Shown piece after piece: positions 48,127 to 56,974 of a DNA stretch of 64,000 nucleotides. The notes below the pieces were generated by a model, which was not told the origin of the DNA, did no database searches, and saw only the letters and a list, made by a program, of their open reading frames with translations. Position 1 is the first letter of the stretch, and every line of letters starts with the position of its first letter. The DNA is from Clostridia bacterium (GTDB taxonomy: Bacteria; Bacillota; Clostridia; Lachnospirales; Bianqueaceae). A program made the translations under genes and the position numbers. The stretch lies in the NCBI GenBank assembly GCA_900764045.1, contig CAAFMN010000024.1:236420-300419 (forward strand), written 5' to 3'.

Positions 48127-48930
48127 ATGGAAGACAGAGCAGGGAATGGAAGCCGGTTTGATGGACTGGCGGATTTATATAATGAAGCCAGGCCTCATGT
48201 ACCGGAGTATCCGGTACGGATTCTCAGCCAATATTTAGGCAGAAAGCCGCGGCGTGTGGTGGATCTTGGATGTGGTCCTGGGATCTCAACGATGGTATGG
48301 CAGGGAAAATGTGATGAAGCGATCGGAATCGAACCCAATGCGGATATGGTGCGTGTAGCCCAGCAGAAAGCCGGAGAGGGAATGCGTTTTTGCAGAGCTT
48401 ACGGCAATGATACAGGACTGGAAGATGAGTGTGCGGATATCGTAGTAAGTTCACAGGCTTTTCACTGGATGGAGCCGGAATCCACGCTGGCGGAAATCAA
48501 TCGAATCCTGGTACCGGGAGGTGTATTTTCCACCATTGATTATGAATGGCCACCCTCCAGCGGTTGGAAAGCAGAACTGGCTTTTGCGGAATTTGGCCGC
48601 AAGATGGCGGCAATCGATCCGGAAGGTCCCAAGCAGGGAATCGTGCGTTGGAGTAAAAAGGATCATTTGAAGCATATTCGCGAATACGGACATTTTGTAT
48701 ATACCAGAGAGTTATTTTTTGCGAGTGAAGAGGAGTGTTCGGCAAAGAGACTTCTGAATATGGCTATGTCCAGGAGCAGCACACAGTATATTCTGCGTCA
48801 TCATCCCCAGGAAGCGGAGCCTTTGATGCGTGAATTCCTGCAGGAGGCAGAGGAAATTTTGGGAAAAGGAACATTTACGGCACAGATCAGTTATCGTATG
48901 CGGATGGGAATTAAGGGGGAAGCTGAATGA
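48127..48930 (+). CDS. Class I SAM-dependent methyltransferase
   Basis: A 267-residue methyltransferase with motif I VVDLGCGPGISTMVW, an acidic loop AIGIEPNADMV and SSQAFHWMEPESTLAEINRIL, characteristic of the 'methyltransferase type 11' group related to trans-aconitate and small-molecule methyltransferases. The opening RFDGLADLYNEARPHVPEYP is typical. The substrate is unknown. ATG 48127 follows GAGGAGGAAGG. It overlaps the MATE gene by 4 bases, so a link with export of a modified compound is possible but unproven. Confidence 0.85.
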   Translation: MEDRAGNGSRFDGLADLYNEARPHVPEYPVRILSQYLGRKPRRVVDLGCGPGISTMVWQGKCDEAIGIEPNADMVRVAQQKAGEGMRFCRAYGNDTGLEDECADIVVSSQAFHWMEPESTLAEINRILVPGGVFSTIDYEWPPSSGWKAELAFAEFGRKMAAIDPEGPKQGIVRWSKKDHLKHIREYGHFVYTRELFFASEEECSAKRLLNMAMSRSSTQYILRHHPQEAEPLMREFLQEAEEILGKGTFTAQISYRMRMGIKGEAE

Positions 48931-50300
48931 AACAGAGTAAGTCTTATGAAATGGACATGTGTCACGGACCGATTATGTCCAAACTGCTTGTCTTTTCGCT
49001 CCCTTTGATGCTGTCCGGCGTCCTGCAGCTGCTTTTTAACGCGGCAGATGTTATCGTAGTCGGACAGTATGTAGGAAGCACCGCGTTAGCCGCGGTAGGC
49101 TCTACCGGTTCACTGATCAATCTGTTGATCAATCTGCTGATTGGTTTGTCCGTGGGAGCCAATGTTGTGGTAGCCCGTTTCTATGGAGCCAAAGAAGAGG
49201 AAAAGGTTTCCCAGGCAGTTCATACAGCGACCCTCCTGAGCCTGGTATGCAGTGTGGTGATGGTCGTAGTAGGAATCGTTCTGGCAGAACCGCTTCTCAC
49301 ATTGATGGGAACTCCGGATACAGTGCTCGGACAGGCAGCGCTGTATATGCGTATTTATTTTGCGGGCCTTCCGGTAATTATGCTGTACAACTTCGGAAGC
49401 GCGATTCTGAGGGCGGTCGGGGATACCAAGCGTCCTATGTACTTTCTGGTGATTGCTGGTGTCATCAACGTCATATTGAATCTGATCTTTGTCATTGTGT
49501 TCCATTTGGGCGTCGCAGGTGTCGCGTTGGCGACAGTGATCTCTCAATGCGTATCGGCTGCCTTGGTTATGCTGTGTCTTATCCGGTCCACGAGTTCCAT
49601 TCAGCTGCATCTAAAAAAGTTGCGGATTCATAAAGAACAGCTGCTGGCTATGATCCGGGTAGGACTTCCGGCAGGATTGCAGGGAATGGTATTCAGTATC
49701 TCCAATGTTCTGATTCAGTCTTCGGTCAACTCCTTCGGCGATCTGGCGATGGCAGGCAACGCTGCGGGCTCCAATATTGAAGGATTTATCTATACCTGCA
49801 TGAACGCCGTCTATCAGGCGTGCCTCAGCTTTACAAGCCAGAATTACGGGGCCGGACAGTATAAGAGAATCCGAAAGATTCGTATCCAGTGCCTGCTTTT
49901 GGTGACTGTGGTAGGGATGCTTTTGGGAGCAGGAGCGCTTTTTGGGGCGCCGGTCCTTTTAAGGCTGTATTCTACGGATCCGGAAGTTATACAATATGGA
50001 ATTATGCGGATGCAGATCATCTGTCTGACGTATTTTACATGCGGCTGGATGGATGTTATGGTCGGAACCATGCGAGGAATCGGTTATTCGCTGCTGCCCA
50101 TGGTGGTATCTTTGGCCGGAGCCTGCGGATTGAGAGTGGTTTGGATCTTTACGATTTTTCAGTGGGAGAGGTCGCTGCAGACCTTGTATATCTCCTATCC
50201 GGTATCCTGGGTTATCACGGCGGCGGTACATATACTCTGTTTTTATATCGTAAGCCGCAAGATGCCTAAGAACGACATGGAGACTGCGCAAGCAAAGTAA
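48927..50300 (+). CDS. MATE family efflux transporter
   Basis: A 457-residue membrane protein with 12 predicted helices in two halves, of the MATE (NorM/DinF-like) drug/sodium antiporter family. The opening GPIMSKLLVFSLPLMLSGVL and LFNAADVIVVGQYVGSTALAAVG are diagnostic, and a matching second-half motif GLPAGLQGMVFSISNVLIQS is present. It would export toxic cations or metabolites. It is coupled to the methyltransferase (ATGA overlap). No substrate can be assigned. Confidence 0.92.
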   Translation: MKQSKSYEMDMCHGPIMSKLLVFSLPLMLSGVLQLLFNAADVIVVGQYVGSTALAAVGSTGSLINLLINLLIGLSVGANVVVARFYGAKEEEKVSQAVHTATLLSLVCSVVMVVVGIVLAEPLLTLMGTPDTVLGQAALYMRIYFAGLPVIMLYNFGSAILRAVGDTKRPMYFLVIAGVINVILNLIFVIVFHLGVAGVALATVISQCVSAALVMLCLIRSTSSIQLHLKKLRIHKEQLLAMIRVGLPAGLQGMVFSISNVLIQSSVNSFGDLAMAGNAAGSNIEGFIYTCMNAVYQACLSFTSQNYGAGQYKRIRKIRIQCLLLVTVVGMLLGAGALFGAPVLLRLYSTDPEVIQYGIMRMQIICLTYFTCGWMDVMVGTMRGIGYSLLPMVVSLAGACGLRVVWIFTIFQWERSLQTLYISYPVSWVITAAVHILCFYIVSRKMPKNDMETAQAK

Positions 50301-50323
50301 AATTTATCATGGGGGAAACAGGT

Positions 50324-51589
50324 ATGAGTGCAAAAGAGTATTTTCCGGACGGTACACCGATCGACGCGTGGTTTTATGATACACGGGTGCCGGAGTTGGG
50401 GGAACTGGGAAAGCAGTATGTATTGACACAATATGGAATATTGGATGACGGAAGGATTCATACGGAGCAGATCCAGGCATTGATTGATCAGGCGGCGGCT
50501 GAGGGCGGCGGTGTAATCGTCGTGCCCGCCGGAACCTATTACACCGGCGCGCTCTTTTTCCGTCAGGGCGTCCATCTGTACGTGATGGAAGGAGGAACGC
50601 TCAAGGGCAGTGACGATATTGCCGACTATCCGGTGCTGGAGACGAGAATCGAAGGCGAGACCTGCAAGTACTTTGCGGCGCTCATCAACGCGGACGGGGT
50701 AGATGGTTTTACCATGTGCGGACATGGTGTGATCGACGGCAACGGTCTGCGCTCCTGGAAGGCATTTTGGCTGCGCCGTAGCTGGAACCCAGCTTGTACC
50801 AATAAGGACGAACAGAGGCCAAGGCTGGTCTATATTTCTAACAGCAGTCATGTCCTGGTGGCAGATTTGCATTTACAGAACGCGCATTTCTGGACCAACC
50901 ATATCTATCGCTGCCATCATGTAAAATACTTGAATTGTACGGTGTTTTCTCCGGCCAAGCCGGTGAAGGCGCCCAGCACGGACGCAATCGATATTGATGT
51001 CTGCTCGGACTTTCTGGTGAAGAACTGCTATCTGGAGGTCAATGACGATTCCGTAGTATTAAAGGGCGGAAAAGGACCGTGGGCGGACAGTGCGCCTGAA
51101 AACGGCTCTAATGAAAGAATCATCATCGAAGACTGCACCTATGGTTTTTGTCATGGGTGCCTGACATGCGGCTCGGAATCGGTTCATAACCGAAATATCA
51201 TTGTCCGCCGCCTGAAGGTGCTTACTGGCTCCAATCTTTTATGGCTTAAGATGCGCCCCGATACGCCGCAGCGCTACGAGTACATCACCGTAGAGCAGGT
51301 TCAGGGCAATATCGCGCATTTTATCAATATCAATCCATGGACACAGTTCTATGACCTGAAAGACCGCAAGGAGATCCCGCTGTCTTACGCGGATCATATT
51401 ACGATGAAGGATTGCGACTGTAAGTGCAAGGTGTATTTTCATGTGAAGCCGGACACCAGCCAGTATCATCTGACCAATTTTACATTTGAGAACCTCAAGG
51501 TGGAGGCGCAGGAGAATGGATTCTCTGAAGATATGGTTGAGAATATGGTTGTAAAAAATGTTTCGATAAAAGAAAAAACTTGGGAATAA
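50324..51589 (+). CDS. Polygalacturonase-like protein (GH28 fold), cytoplasmic
   Basis: A 421-residue right-handed beta-helix protein of the GH28 group without signal peptide. STDAIDIDVC corresponds to the 'NTDG-d' motif and NDDSVVLKGGKGP to the catalytic Asp-Asp motif. The usual G-H-G segment reads CHGCLTCGSES, and the 'RIK' segment reads WLKMRPD. It is thus a diverged member, probably acting on unsaturated or substituted galacturonides or rhamnogalacturonan pieces inside the cell. ATG 50324 is preferred to one 15 bases earlier because GGGGGA fits. The Gfo/Idh gene follows after 21 bases. Confidence 0.78.
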   Translation: MSAKEYFPDGTPIDAWFYDTRVPELGELGKQYVLTQYGILDDGRIHTEQIQALIDQAAAEGGGVIVVPAGTYYTGALFFRQGVHLYVMEGGTLKGSDDIADYPVLETRIEGETCKYFAALINADGVDGFTMCGHGVIDGNGLRSWKAFWLRRSWNPACTNKDEQRPRLVYISNSSHVLVADLHLQNAHFWTNHIYRCHHVKYLNCTVFSPAKPVKAPSTDAIDIDVCSDFLVKNCYLEVNDDSVVLKGGKGPWADSAPENGSNERIIIEDCTYGFCHGCLTCGSESVHNRNIIVRRLKVLTGSNLLWLKMRPDTPQRYEYITVEQVQGNIAHFININPWTQFYDLKDRKEIPLSYADHITMKDCDCKCKVYFHVKPDTSQYHLTNFTFENLKVEAQENGFSEDMVENMVVKNVSIKEKTWE

Positions 51590-51610
51590 TTTACCGAAAG
51601 GATGATGAAA

Positions 51611-52693
51611 ATGGGAAGGAAATGGAGACTTGGCGTTCTGGGACTCGGCGAAGGCAGGAGCATTATATCGGCGGCGCTTGCCAGTGATCAGTGGGAACTG
51701 GCGAACATATGCGACCTGAATGAGGCGCTGTGTCATGAGAGAATGCAGGAGTTCGGACTTACCAAGTACACACTTTCTTACGAGGAGATGCTGAAGGATC
51801 CGAATATCGATGTAATCGGCATCTATACGCCGGACCAGCTGCATGCTCAGCACATTATGATGGCGCTGGCCGCGGGCAAGCATGTCATCATTACCAAGCC
51901 GCTTATGGTATCCTTGGATCAGGCACAGGAGCTTCTGGACGCGCAGCGCGCTGCCGGAAAATATGTTATGGTAGGACAGAGCTCCCGCTATTATGAGACG
52001 ACCATGCGTCAGCGCCGAGATTATGAGGCAGGCAAGCATGGGGACCTGATTACGGTGGAGGCGCAGTATATCAGTGATTCCAGATGGTTTTTGCAGAGGG
52101 CATGGAGTCATCAGAAAGGCTTCTCTTGGCAGTATAATTTCCTGATTCATGCACTCGATCTGGCAGTCTGGTATCTGCCGAAGACAGAAGAGGTATATGC
52201 CGCCGGAGTGGTCAGCCAGAATTCTCTGGAATACGATATCCATTGCCCGGACAGCATCAAGGTGCTGCTGCGGGATCCGGAAGGGCATACGGCCAGTGTG
52301 ACGGGGTGCTATGCTTCCCCGACCTTCCGCAGTCCGATCGATTCCATGATTTCATGCACAGTACGCGGAACCAAGGGCGTAAGCCGCGGTGGTTCGGAAC
52401 TGAAGTATTATTCAAAGTTTGAATGTGAAGGCGCGTCGGAAACCAAGATTGAGGACTTCAGCGATCTGAAGCCGTATTATGACCGGTTTGGCAATGGAAC
52501 GCATCATGCGGGAGAGTATCAGAACTATATCAATTATTTTGCGGATTGTCTGGATGCGGACAAAACGCCCATGCCGGATCTTCACGAGGGGATTCGGACG
52601 TTGGCGGTGATGGAGGCTGTGCAGCGTTCGATGGACAGTCATACGGTGGTTTTGGTATCGGAGATTCTGAAGGAGCGAGGACTGGATGTCTGA
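51611..52693 (+). CDS. Gfo/Idh/MocA-family oxidoreductase
   Basis: A 360-residue NAD(P)-dependent sugar oxidoreductase. The N-terminal Rossmann fold has LGVLGLGEGRSI (a variant of GxGxxG) and the family's IGIYTPDQLHAQHIMMALAAGKHVIITKPL, with the catalytic-type KPL at the end. The C-terminal beta-sheet domain follows. Three ATGs lie close together; the third (51611) has AAGG at 9 bases. It follows the GH28-like gene and ends at a strong terminator, so the two form a small operon, perhaps for oxidation of a released sugar acid. The substrate is unknown. Confidence 0.85.
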   Translation: MGRKWRLGVLGLGEGRSIISAALASDQWELANICDLNEALCHERMQEFGLTKYTLSYEEMLKDPNIDVIGIYTPDQLHAQHIMMALAAGKHVIITKPLMVSLDQAQELLDAQRAAGKYVMVGQSSRYYETTMRQRRDYEAGKHGDLITVEAQYISDSRWFLQRAWSHQKGFSWQYNFLIHALDLAVWYLPKTEEVYAAGVVSQNSLEYDIHCPDSIKVLLRDPEGHTASVTGCYASPTFRSPIDSMISCTVRGTKGVSRGGSELKYYSKFECEGASETKIEDFSDLKPYYDRFGNGTHHAGEYQNYINYFADCLDADKTPMPDLHEGIRTLAVMEAVQRSMDSHTVVLVSEILKERGLDV

Positions 52694-52698
52694 GCGTA

Positions 52699-52728
52699 AA
52701 AAAGGCGGGGCCACGGCCCCGCCTTTTT
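52699..52728 (+). terminator. Bidirectional terminator between the Gfo/Idh and DUF6062 genes
   Basis: AAAAAGGCGGGGCC (52699-52712) and GGCCCCGCCTTTTT (52715-52728) pair perfectly, with A- and T-runs on the two outer ends. It serves both convergent genes. Confidence 0.93.
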
Positions 52729-52729
52729 G

Positions 52730-53476
52730 TCAGGAATTCTTTTCTTTTTCAACAAATTGACCGTTCACCTTGAGAATAGTGCGGGGCAGAGCGTCCTTGC
52801 TGTTCTTCCATGGTTCGTTCTGGTAACGGTAGTCGAATTTTAGGGTAAACCACTCCAGTTCGTCGGCAACACGGACGAGATTATCCTGTTCCTGCTTTTT
52901 TAGCTGGCTGCGGAACTCATCCAGCTCATCCCCCTTGAGATAATCTGCGGCAGAAGCGTAGAGCATCAGAAAATGATCCAGACAATAGCCGCGGGCTGCC
53001 TGTACAGTCTGCCGAAAATCAGGCTGCTTTTTCCACATATGGAAAAAGGTCGAAAGGAACCGAGAGAAGGAATCCTCAATCCGGTCGCAGATATAGCAGG
53101 AATTCTGCCACTTTTGCTGCAGTGTGCGTACAGGGTCGGGCCCCTCTGGGGCTTTTTTGGAAAACCATCCCTTGGAGGACTTTCCGGTAGAGAGCTGCTC
53201 AAGCGTCTGATCCAGCTCCGCGGTTCGGTGTTTCAGATGAGAGTGCAGCATCAGAGCCAGGCCCAGAGAGTTACCGCGGTCATAGAGCTGCTTCATATGG
53301 AGCTTGCAAAAGCCCTTTTCATTGGTCAGGCCGCGCACGTCTTCCTCCATATAAGAGGGACTCAGGACAAAACCGATGCTGTCGGATTCCAGCTTACGAT
53401 ACATGGCGCAGAAGGGACACTCGCAGTCCGATTGAAAACCATCCATGACAGGAATGGTATAGATTTCTTCTTTCAT
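52730..53476 (-). CDS. DUF6062 family protein with two Cys/His modules
   Basis: A 248-residue soluble protein I recognise only as DUF6062, frequent in Lachnospiraceae. It contains two similar pairs of motifs: CPFC (Cys20, Cys23) with CKLH (Cys57, His60), and CYIC (Cys127, Cys130) with CLDH (Cys165, His168). The spacing inside each pair is almost equal (33 and 34 residues), which suggests an internal duplication and two metal sites. A charged segment (about 185-210) is helical. Function is unknown. It follows GGAGG and has its own promoter. Confidence 0.72.
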   Translation of the reverse strand: MKEEIYTIPVMDGFQSDCECPFCAMYRKLESDSIGFVLSPSYMEEDVRGLTNEKGFCKLHMKQLYDRGNSLGLALMLHSHLKHRTAELDQTLEQLSTGKSSKGWFSKKAPEGPDPVRTLQQKWQNSCYICDRIEDSFSRFLSTFFHMWKKQPDFRQTVQAARGYCLDHFLMLYASAADYLKGDELDEFRSQLKKQEQDNLVRVADELEWFTLKFDYRYQNEPWKNSKDALPRTILKVNGQFVEKEKNS

Positions 53477-53505
53477 TATTTTACCTCCAGCTGTAAGATA
53501 GCTCT

Positions 53506-53534
53506 ATTATAATCGAAAAAAAGTAATTTGTACA
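53506..53534 (-). promoter_or_regulatory. Sigma-A promoter of the DUF6062 gene
   Basis: On the minus strand TGTACA (53534-53529) and TATAAT (53511-53506) with a 17-base spacer, 30 bases before the ATG. It is divergent from the pta promoter. Confidence 0.55.
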
Positions 53535-53544
53535 GTAAAACCTC

Positions 53545-53573
53545 TTGTTTCTTATCCATTTTTGGAGTATAAT
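53545..53573 (+). promoter_or_regulatory. Sigma-A promoter of pta-ackA
   Basis: TTGTTT (53545-53550) and TATAAT (53568-53573) with a 17-base spacer, 52 bases before the pta start. Confidence 0.72.
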
Positions 53574-53624
53574 GAAAATGACGTGTCAATGCACGAGTTT
53601 TGAGTATAGAAAGGGAGTTAAGCC

Positions 53625-54629
53625 ATGAGCGCATTTTTGGACAGTGTAAAAGAAAGAGCCAAGCAGGACAAGAAAACAATCGTTCTGCCGGAGTCAATGG
53701 ACAGACGTACTTTTGAGGCGGCTGCAGCCGTTTTGAAGGAAGGGCTCGCGAACCTGGTGATCATCGGTAATCCGGAGGAGATTGCAAAGAACAGTCAGGG
53801 ACTGGACGTGAGTGGAGCCGTATTTGTGGATCCCGCAACCTATGAAAAAACAGAAGCGTATATCAATAAGCTGGTAGAACTGCGTCAGAAGAAGGGCATG
53901 ACCTATGAGATGGCCAAGGATCTCCTGCTGCATGAATATATGTATTTTGCCTGCATGATGGTTAAGATGGGCGACGCGGACGGCGTAGTATCCGGTGCGT
54001 GCCATTCTACAGCCAATACGCTGAAGCCGTCTCTGCAGATCATCAAGACAGCACCCGGAACCAAGCTGGTATCCGCTTTCTTTGTGATTGTTGTACCCAA
54101 CTGCGAGTACGGTGCGGACGGCACCTTCATCTTTGCTGATTCCGGTCTGGTGCAGAACCCGAATCCCGAAGAGCTGGCAGCCATTGCCGCTTCTTCCGCA
54201 CAGTCCTTTGACCTGCTGGTTGGTAAGGAGCCCATCGTTGCGATGCTGTCTCATTCTACCAAGGGCAGTGCGAAGCATGCGGATGTAGATAAGGTATTGG
54301 AAGCAACTCGGATTGCCAAGGAAGAGCATCCGGAGATCAAGCTGGACGGCGAGCTGCAGCTGGATGCGGCCATCGTTCCTTCTGTAGGAGCCTCTAAGGC
54401 GCCGGGCAGCGACGTTGCAGGTAAGGCCAATGTATTGGTATTCCCGGATCTGGACGCGGGCAATATCGGATATAAGCTGGCTCAGCGTTTGGCTAAGGCA
54501 GAAGCTTACGGACCTATCACGCAGGGTATCGCGGCTCCGATCAACGACTTGTCCCGCGGCTGCTCCGCTGAGGATATCGTAGGTGTTGTAGCGATCACAG
54601 CAGTACAGGCACAGGCTCTGAAGAAGTAA
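53625..54629 (+). CDS. pta: Phosphate acetyltransferase
   Basis: A 334-residue short-form phosphotransacetylase that converts acetyl-CoA and phosphate to acetyl phosphate. Recognisable blocks are TIVLPESMDRRTFEAA, DADGVVSGACHSTANTL, MLSHSTKGSAKHADVDKVLEA and FPDLDAGNIGYKLAQRL, the last being the family signature. There is no N-terminal DRTGG domain, as is usual in Firmicutes. ackA follows after 27 bases; together they make acetate and ATP in fermentation. Confidence 0.96.
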   Translation: MSAFLDSVKERAKQDKKTIVLPESMDRRTFEAAAAVLKEGLANLVIIGNPEEIAKNSQGLDVSGAVFVDPATYEKTEAYINKLVELRQKKGMTYEMAKDLLLHEYMYFACMMVKMGDADGVVSGACHSTANTLKPSLQIIKTAPGTKLVSAFFVIVVPNCEYGADGTFIFADSGLVQNPNPEELAAIAASSAQSFDLLVGKEPIVAMLSHSTKGSAKHADVDKVLEATRIAKEEHPEIKLDGELQLDAAIVPSVGASKAPGSDVAGKANVLVFPDLDAGNIGYKLAQRLAKAEAYGPITQGIAAPINDLSRGCSAEDIVGVVAITAVQAQALKK

Positions 54630-54656
54630 TAGAACATATATTAAGGAGACAGAACG

Positions 54657-55853
54657 ATGAAAAAAGTATTGGTTATCAATTGTGGCAGCTCTTCTCTGAA
54701 GTATCAGCTGATTGATATGGAGACTGAGACTGTTGTAGCCAAGGGACTGGCGGAGCGTATCGGAATCGACGGATCCCGGTTAAAGCATCAGCCGGCAGGA
54801 AAAGAAGCAGTGATCCAGGAGGCTCCCATGCCGGATCATAACAAGGCTGTGGAGATGGTTCTGGCGGCACTGACCGATAAGGAGCACGGCGTAATCGCCG
54901 ATATGTCCGAGATCAGCGCGGTAGGACATCGTGTCGTACACGGCGGAGAGAAGTTTGCTAGTTCTGTTGTGATCACAGAGGACGTAATTAAGACTATGGA
55001 GGAGTGTTCTGAGCTGGCGCCGCTGCACAACCCAGCCAACCTGATTGGTATTAACGCGTGCATGCAGCTTATGCCCGGCACACCGATGGTTGCCGTGTTT
55101 GATACCGCGTTTCATCAGACAATGCCGGAAAAGGCATATCTGTATGGAATTCCTTACAAGTATTATAAGGAGTATCAGGTTCGCCGCTATGGCTTCCATG
55201 GAACCAGCCACCGCTACGTATCGGAGCGTGTCGCTGCGATCCTGAACAAGCCGGCGGAAGAGCTGAAGGTGATCGTTTGCCACCTCGGAAATGGCGCAAG
55301 CGTATGCGCGGTCAACGGCGGCAAATCCGTGGATACTTCCATGGGTCTGACTCCGTTGGAAGGTCTGATTATGGGAACCCGCAGCGGTGATCTGGATCCG
55401 GCGATCCTGCAGTACATTATGCATAAGGATAATCTGGATATCGATCAGATGCTGAATGTCCTGAACAAGCAGTCCGGTGTTCTGGGCGTATCCGAAGTGT
55501 CCAGCGATTTCCGTGAGATCGAGGATGGCTGCGCGTCTGGCAATGAAGGCGCGATTCGGGCCAATAACGCGTTTGTATATCGTGTAGCTAAGTATATCGG
55601 TGCGTATGCGGCAGCGATGAATGGCGTGGATGCGATCGCGTTTACTGCAGGACTTGGAGAAAACAATGCCAAGGTTCGTAAGGAGATCTGCTCTTATCTG
55701 GAGTTCCTGGGTGTCAAGATTGATGATGCCAAGAACAATACCCGCGGGCAGGAGACGGTGATCACGACGGAGGATTCCAAGGTTGCTGCTCTGCTGGTTC
55801 CGACCAATGAAGAGCTGATGATCGCGCGTGATACAATGGCCCTGGTTGGCTAA
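54657..55853 (+). CDS. ackA: Acetate kinase
   Basis: A 398-residue acetate kinase that transfers phosphate from acetyl phosphate to ADP. The signatures VLVINCGSSSLKYQLID (start), GHRVVHGGE, DTAFHQTMP, RRYGFHGTSHRYV and TRSGDLDP are all intact, including the catalytic Asp and Arg/His residues of the family. The start follows AAGGAGA. It is the second gene of pta-ackA and ends before a terminator-like stem. Confidence 0.97.
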   Translation: MKKVLVINCGSSSLKYQLIDMETETVVAKGLAERIGIDGSRLKHQPAGKEAVIQEAPMPDHNKAVEMVLAALTDKEHGVIADMSEISAVGHRVVHGGEKFASSVVITEDVIKTMEECSELAPLHNPANLIGINACMQLMPGTPMVAVFDTAFHQTMPEKAYLYGIPYKYYKEYQVRRYGFHGTSHRYVSERVAAILNKPAEELKVIVCHLGNGASVCAVNGGKSVDTSMGLTPLEGLIMGTRSGDLDPAILQYIMHKDNLDIDQMLNVLNKQSGVLGVSEVSSDFREIEDGCASGNEGAIRANNAFVYRVAKYIGAYAAAMNGVDAIAFTAGLGENNAKVRKEICSYLEFLGVKIDDAKNNTRGQETVITTEDSKVAALLVPTNEELMIARDTMALVG

Positions 55854-55867
55854 GTCTAAAGGATATA

Positions 55868-55906
55868 ACAATTCCCCGTCGGTATGCCTGACTGGGAATT
55901 GTTTTG
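55868..55906 (+). terminator. Terminator after ackA
   Basis: ACAATTCCC (55868-55876) pairs with GGGAATTGT (55894-55902), 9 pairs with a 17-base loop, followed by TTTG. It stops just before the convergent small membrane protein gene. Confidence 0.72.
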
Positions 55907-55912
55907 AGTCGA

Positions 55913-56119
55913 TTATGGGGTATCAGATTCTTCGTCGGAATCGGAGCGGCCGGTGAGATACCACTCAGCCAGAAGATTGCCGACAGCACCTGCAAAGCAC
56001 AGAAGAATCCAGACCCAGTGGAATTCTGATCCAAAGATTCCATAGAGGATGTGAACGATTCCGATCGCGACCAGGATCAGAGACAGAATCAGACTTTTGC
56101 GGGGGAGTTTCCGAAACAA
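55913..56119 (-). CDS. Small two-helix membrane protein
   Basis: A 68-residue protein with two hydrophobic helices (about 8-27 and 33-50) and an acidic C-terminus (SDSDEESDTP). I chose a UUG start at 56119 because AGAGGTC lies 9 bases upstream and a sigma-A promoter lies just before it; the same frame runs further upstream but only antisense to the amidohydrolase gene. Function is unknown. It is convergent with ackA and divergent from the amidohydrolase gene. Confidence 0.62.
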   Translation of the reverse strand: MFRKLPRKSLILSLILVAIGIVHILYGIFGSEFHWVWILLCFAGAVGNLLAEWYLTGRSDSDEESDTP

Positions 56120-56158
56120 GGATAAGACCTCTTTTCTATTGTAAAATATATCATATTT

Positions 56159-56187
56159 ATTGTACCATATATTGCACACAGCTGCAA
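56159..56187 (-). promoter_or_regulatory. Sigma-A promoter of the small membrane protein gene
   Basis: On the minus strand TTGCAG (56187-56182) and TACAAT (56164-56159) with a 17-base spacer, about 40 bases before the UUG start. Confidence 0.6.
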
Positions 56188-56200
56188 TAAGGAGGAAGCT

Positions 56201-56974
56201 ATGATTATTATTGATGCACATATTCATCCGTTTGAGACAGCGGCAGAACGAAGCGGACGCTATAGTCAGCAGGTGAAGGATAAGGACGTATTTCGCGAAG
56301 ATTTGGAAAGGGCCGGCATCTCCCATTGCTGCGGCTCTGTGATCCGCAAGGTGGATGGAAGTTCCTGGGAAGAGATTCGTGTCCTCAATAATACGGCGCT
56401 GCGTTTGAAGGAATATTATGGCGGCTTCTATACGCCGGGATTTCATATTCATCCGGGATTTGTCCGGGAGTCCTGTGAGGAGATTGAACGGATGGATCAG
56501 CAGGGAGTTCATCTGATCGGAGAGCTGGTTCCGTATATGATGGGATGGAATTCTTACGCATGCAAGGAGGCGGAAGAGATCTTCAGTCTGGCGCAGGAAA
56601 AGGGGATGACGGTGAATGTTCATCCGACAACGAACGAGGATCTGGAGGCTTTCGCGTCCAAATATCCGCATCTTACAATTATTGTCGCGCATCCTAGAGA
56701 CGGGGCGGATTATGAGGAAAATTTGTGCCGTATGGAACGTCATGACAATGTCTTTTTGGATTTGTCCGGCACGGGCCTTTTCCGGTACGGAATGCTCAGA
56801 ACCGGCCTGGATCGTGTAGGCGCGGAGCGTTTCCTGTTTGGGACAGATTATCCCATCTGTAATCCCGGAATGTATGTAGAAGCGGTGCTGTTTGAACAGC
56901 TGACCGATCAAGAGCTGGAATGCGTAATGGAGAAGAACGCAAAACGTCTGATCACAGGAGAGTTTTCATGCTGA
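56201..56974 (+). CDS. Amidohydrolase-family metal-dependent hydrolase
   Basis: A 257-residue TIM-barrel hydrolase of the amidohydrolase type 2 group. MIIIDAHIHPFE has the two metal-binding histidines (His7, His9); VNVHPTT, IIVAHPRDG and LFGTDYPI supply further ligands and the catalytic Asp. Such proteins include uracil/aromatic decarboxylases and lactonases; the substrate cannot be assigned. AGGAGG lies 5 bases before the ATG. It overlaps the next gene by 7 bases. Confidence 0.82.
   Translation: MIIIDAHIHPFETAAERSGRYSQQVKDKDVFREDLERAGISHCCGSVIRKVDGSSWEEIRVLNNTALRLKEYYGGFYTPGFHIHPGFVRESCEEIERMDQQGVHLIGELVPYMMGWNSYACKEAEEIFSLAQEKGMTVNVHPTTNEDLEAFASKYPHLTIIVAHPRDGADYEENLCRMERHDNVFLDLSGTGLFRYGMLRTGLDRVGAERFLFGTDYPICNPGMYVEAVLFEQLTDQELECVMEKNAKRLITGEFSC

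Noticed and set aside
55913..56911. One long minus-strand gene of 332 codons
   Set aside because: Only the last 68 codons look like protein; the rest is antisense to the amidohydrolase and lies upstream of a consensus promoter.
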